Made by a program: the position numbers and the translations under genes. DNA of 64,000 nucleotides from contig NZ_JAJDNQ010000142.1 in NCBI RefSeq assembly GCF_022340605.1, positions 1-64,000 of the forward strand, in the 5' to 3' direction. The notes beneath the pieces are model-generated. The model worked only from the letters and a program-made list of their open reading frames with translations, searched no databases and had not been told where the DNA came from. The DNA is from Thiohalocapsa sp. (GTDB lineage: Bacteria > Pseudomonadota > Gammaproteobacteria > Chromatiales > Chromatiaceae). Shown one piece after another: positions 63,514-64,000 of the stretch; positions within the stretch are counted from its first letter, which is position 1, and the number at the start of each line of letters is the position of its first letter.

Positions 63514-64000
63514 CGTACAGTGTCTCGATTGTTATCGTCGCTAAGCCCCGCTCCCGGGCATAGCGCTCTGTGTTGCGACGGGCCTTGCCACGGACGAAGA
63601 AGGGAATCTTGCGCAGCTCGCGCTCCGCATCCGTCTCCCACGTCAGCTCGTCATCGCTCGCGTCCGCCGGCGCATCATCGGCGGTCGCCTCGGCCCTGGA
63701 TTCAGCACCGCCCCGCCTTGCGGCGGGCCCCAGATGCGACGGTGCAGCCTCGTCGTGGAACTCACTGTCCTCACGGAACATCGTGATGAGGTGCTCTTCC
63801 AGGCCCATCATCAGCGGATGGACCCAGGTGTCGAAGAGCACATTGGCGCCCTCGAAGCCCATCTGCGGGGCATAGCGCGCCGGGAAGTCCTGCACATGCA
63901 CGGGCGCCGAGATCACCGCGCACGGAATGCCCGCGCGCTTGGCGATGTGGCGCTCCATCTGCGTGCCGAGCACCAGCTCCGGCGCCAGCTCCAGCACCTT
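63488..64000 (-). CDS. bchB: Light-independent protochlorophyllide reductase subunit B, C-terminal part
   Basis: The last 170 or so residues of BchB; the N-terminus is beyond the right edge. Seen: [60 protein letters not shown], a variable Ala-rich linker, and the C-terminal domain [20 protein letters not shown] with [20 protein letters not shown]. BchB and BchN form the catalytic tetramer that reduces protochlorophyllide in the dark, fed by BchL. Confidence 0.96.

Overview
The window is GC-rich, densely coding DNA from an anoxygenic phototroph, most likely a purple sulfur gammaproteobacterium of the Chromatiales. The main reason is a photosynthesis gene block on the minus strand at the right end: bchB (partial), bchH, bchL, bchM, lhaA, puhA, puhB, puhC and puhE, then hemN and bchJ. 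Supporting signs are the AcnD/PrpF form of the methylcitrate cycle, a secreted Gly/Tyr/Pro-rich protein that recalls sulfur-globule proteins, and many short dispersed palindromes. I cannot name the genus from sequence alone.

Layout. 1-8.2 kb: housekeeping and accessory genes (pgi, rubrerythrin, cpdA, sfsA, acylphosphatase, a periplasmic thioredoxin-fold protein, a NupC-type transporter, a lytic transglycosylase). 8.4-12.1 kb: an unrecognised helical protein, an ATP-grasp ligase and an isoaspartyl peptidase/asparaginase in a row. 12.1-14.1 kb: repeat-rich DNA with a broken REP-associated transposase and a DUF29 gene. 14.1-19.2 kb: a two-component system with a sigma-54 activator, divergent from a Sel1-repeat gene and a DUF599 gene behind a good sigma-54 promoter. 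19.3-22.7 kb: a tightly packed glutamate-ligase-like / seven-helix transglutaminase-like / retropepsin-like operon. 23.1-26.4 kb: hisG followed 3 bp later by a large DUF4407 coiled-coil membrane protein. 26.4-34.7 kb: small conserved genes, the secreted low-complexity protein, an EVE-domain gene, a Uma2 remnant, an ABC1 kinase, rsmA, lon and a small periplasmic protein. 34.9-36 kb: an OmpA-family protein. 36.4-45 kb: prpF, yjdM, ilvD, a hotdog thioesterase, acnD and prpC. 45-51 kb: a long intergenic region with DnaA-box-like sites, ydcF, lipA, a nuclease-like protein, tRNA-Leu(CAA) and small genes. 50.6-64 kb: the bacteriochlorophyll and reaction-centre block.

How the genes work together. BchH is the large Mg-chelatase subunit, BchM methylates Mg-protoporphyrin, and BchL/BchB belong to the dark protochlorophyllide reductase. 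BchJ and HemN act on other tetrapyrrole steps. LhaA, PuhB, PuhC and PuhE assist assembly of the reaction centre and LH1 around PuhA. Most of these genes overlap or nearly touch, so they read as one long transcript. A perfect FNR-type palindrome lies between puhE and hemN, and a PpsR/CrtJ-type TGT-N12-ACA lies just upstream of hemN, which suggests oxygen control of the hemN-bchJ segment. PrpC, AcnD and PrpF supply three activities of the methylcitrate route for propionyl-CoA. No prpB is seen here.

The best candidates for something not well described are the helical protein/ATP-grasp/isoaspartyl-peptidase cluster, the ligase/transglutaminase-like/retropepsin operon, the sigma-54-controlled Sel1-DUF599 pair, and the hisG-coupled DUF4407 protein. 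A composite repeat module, made of two adjoining palindrome families in opposite orientations at 13.3 and 43.7 kb, is also notable.
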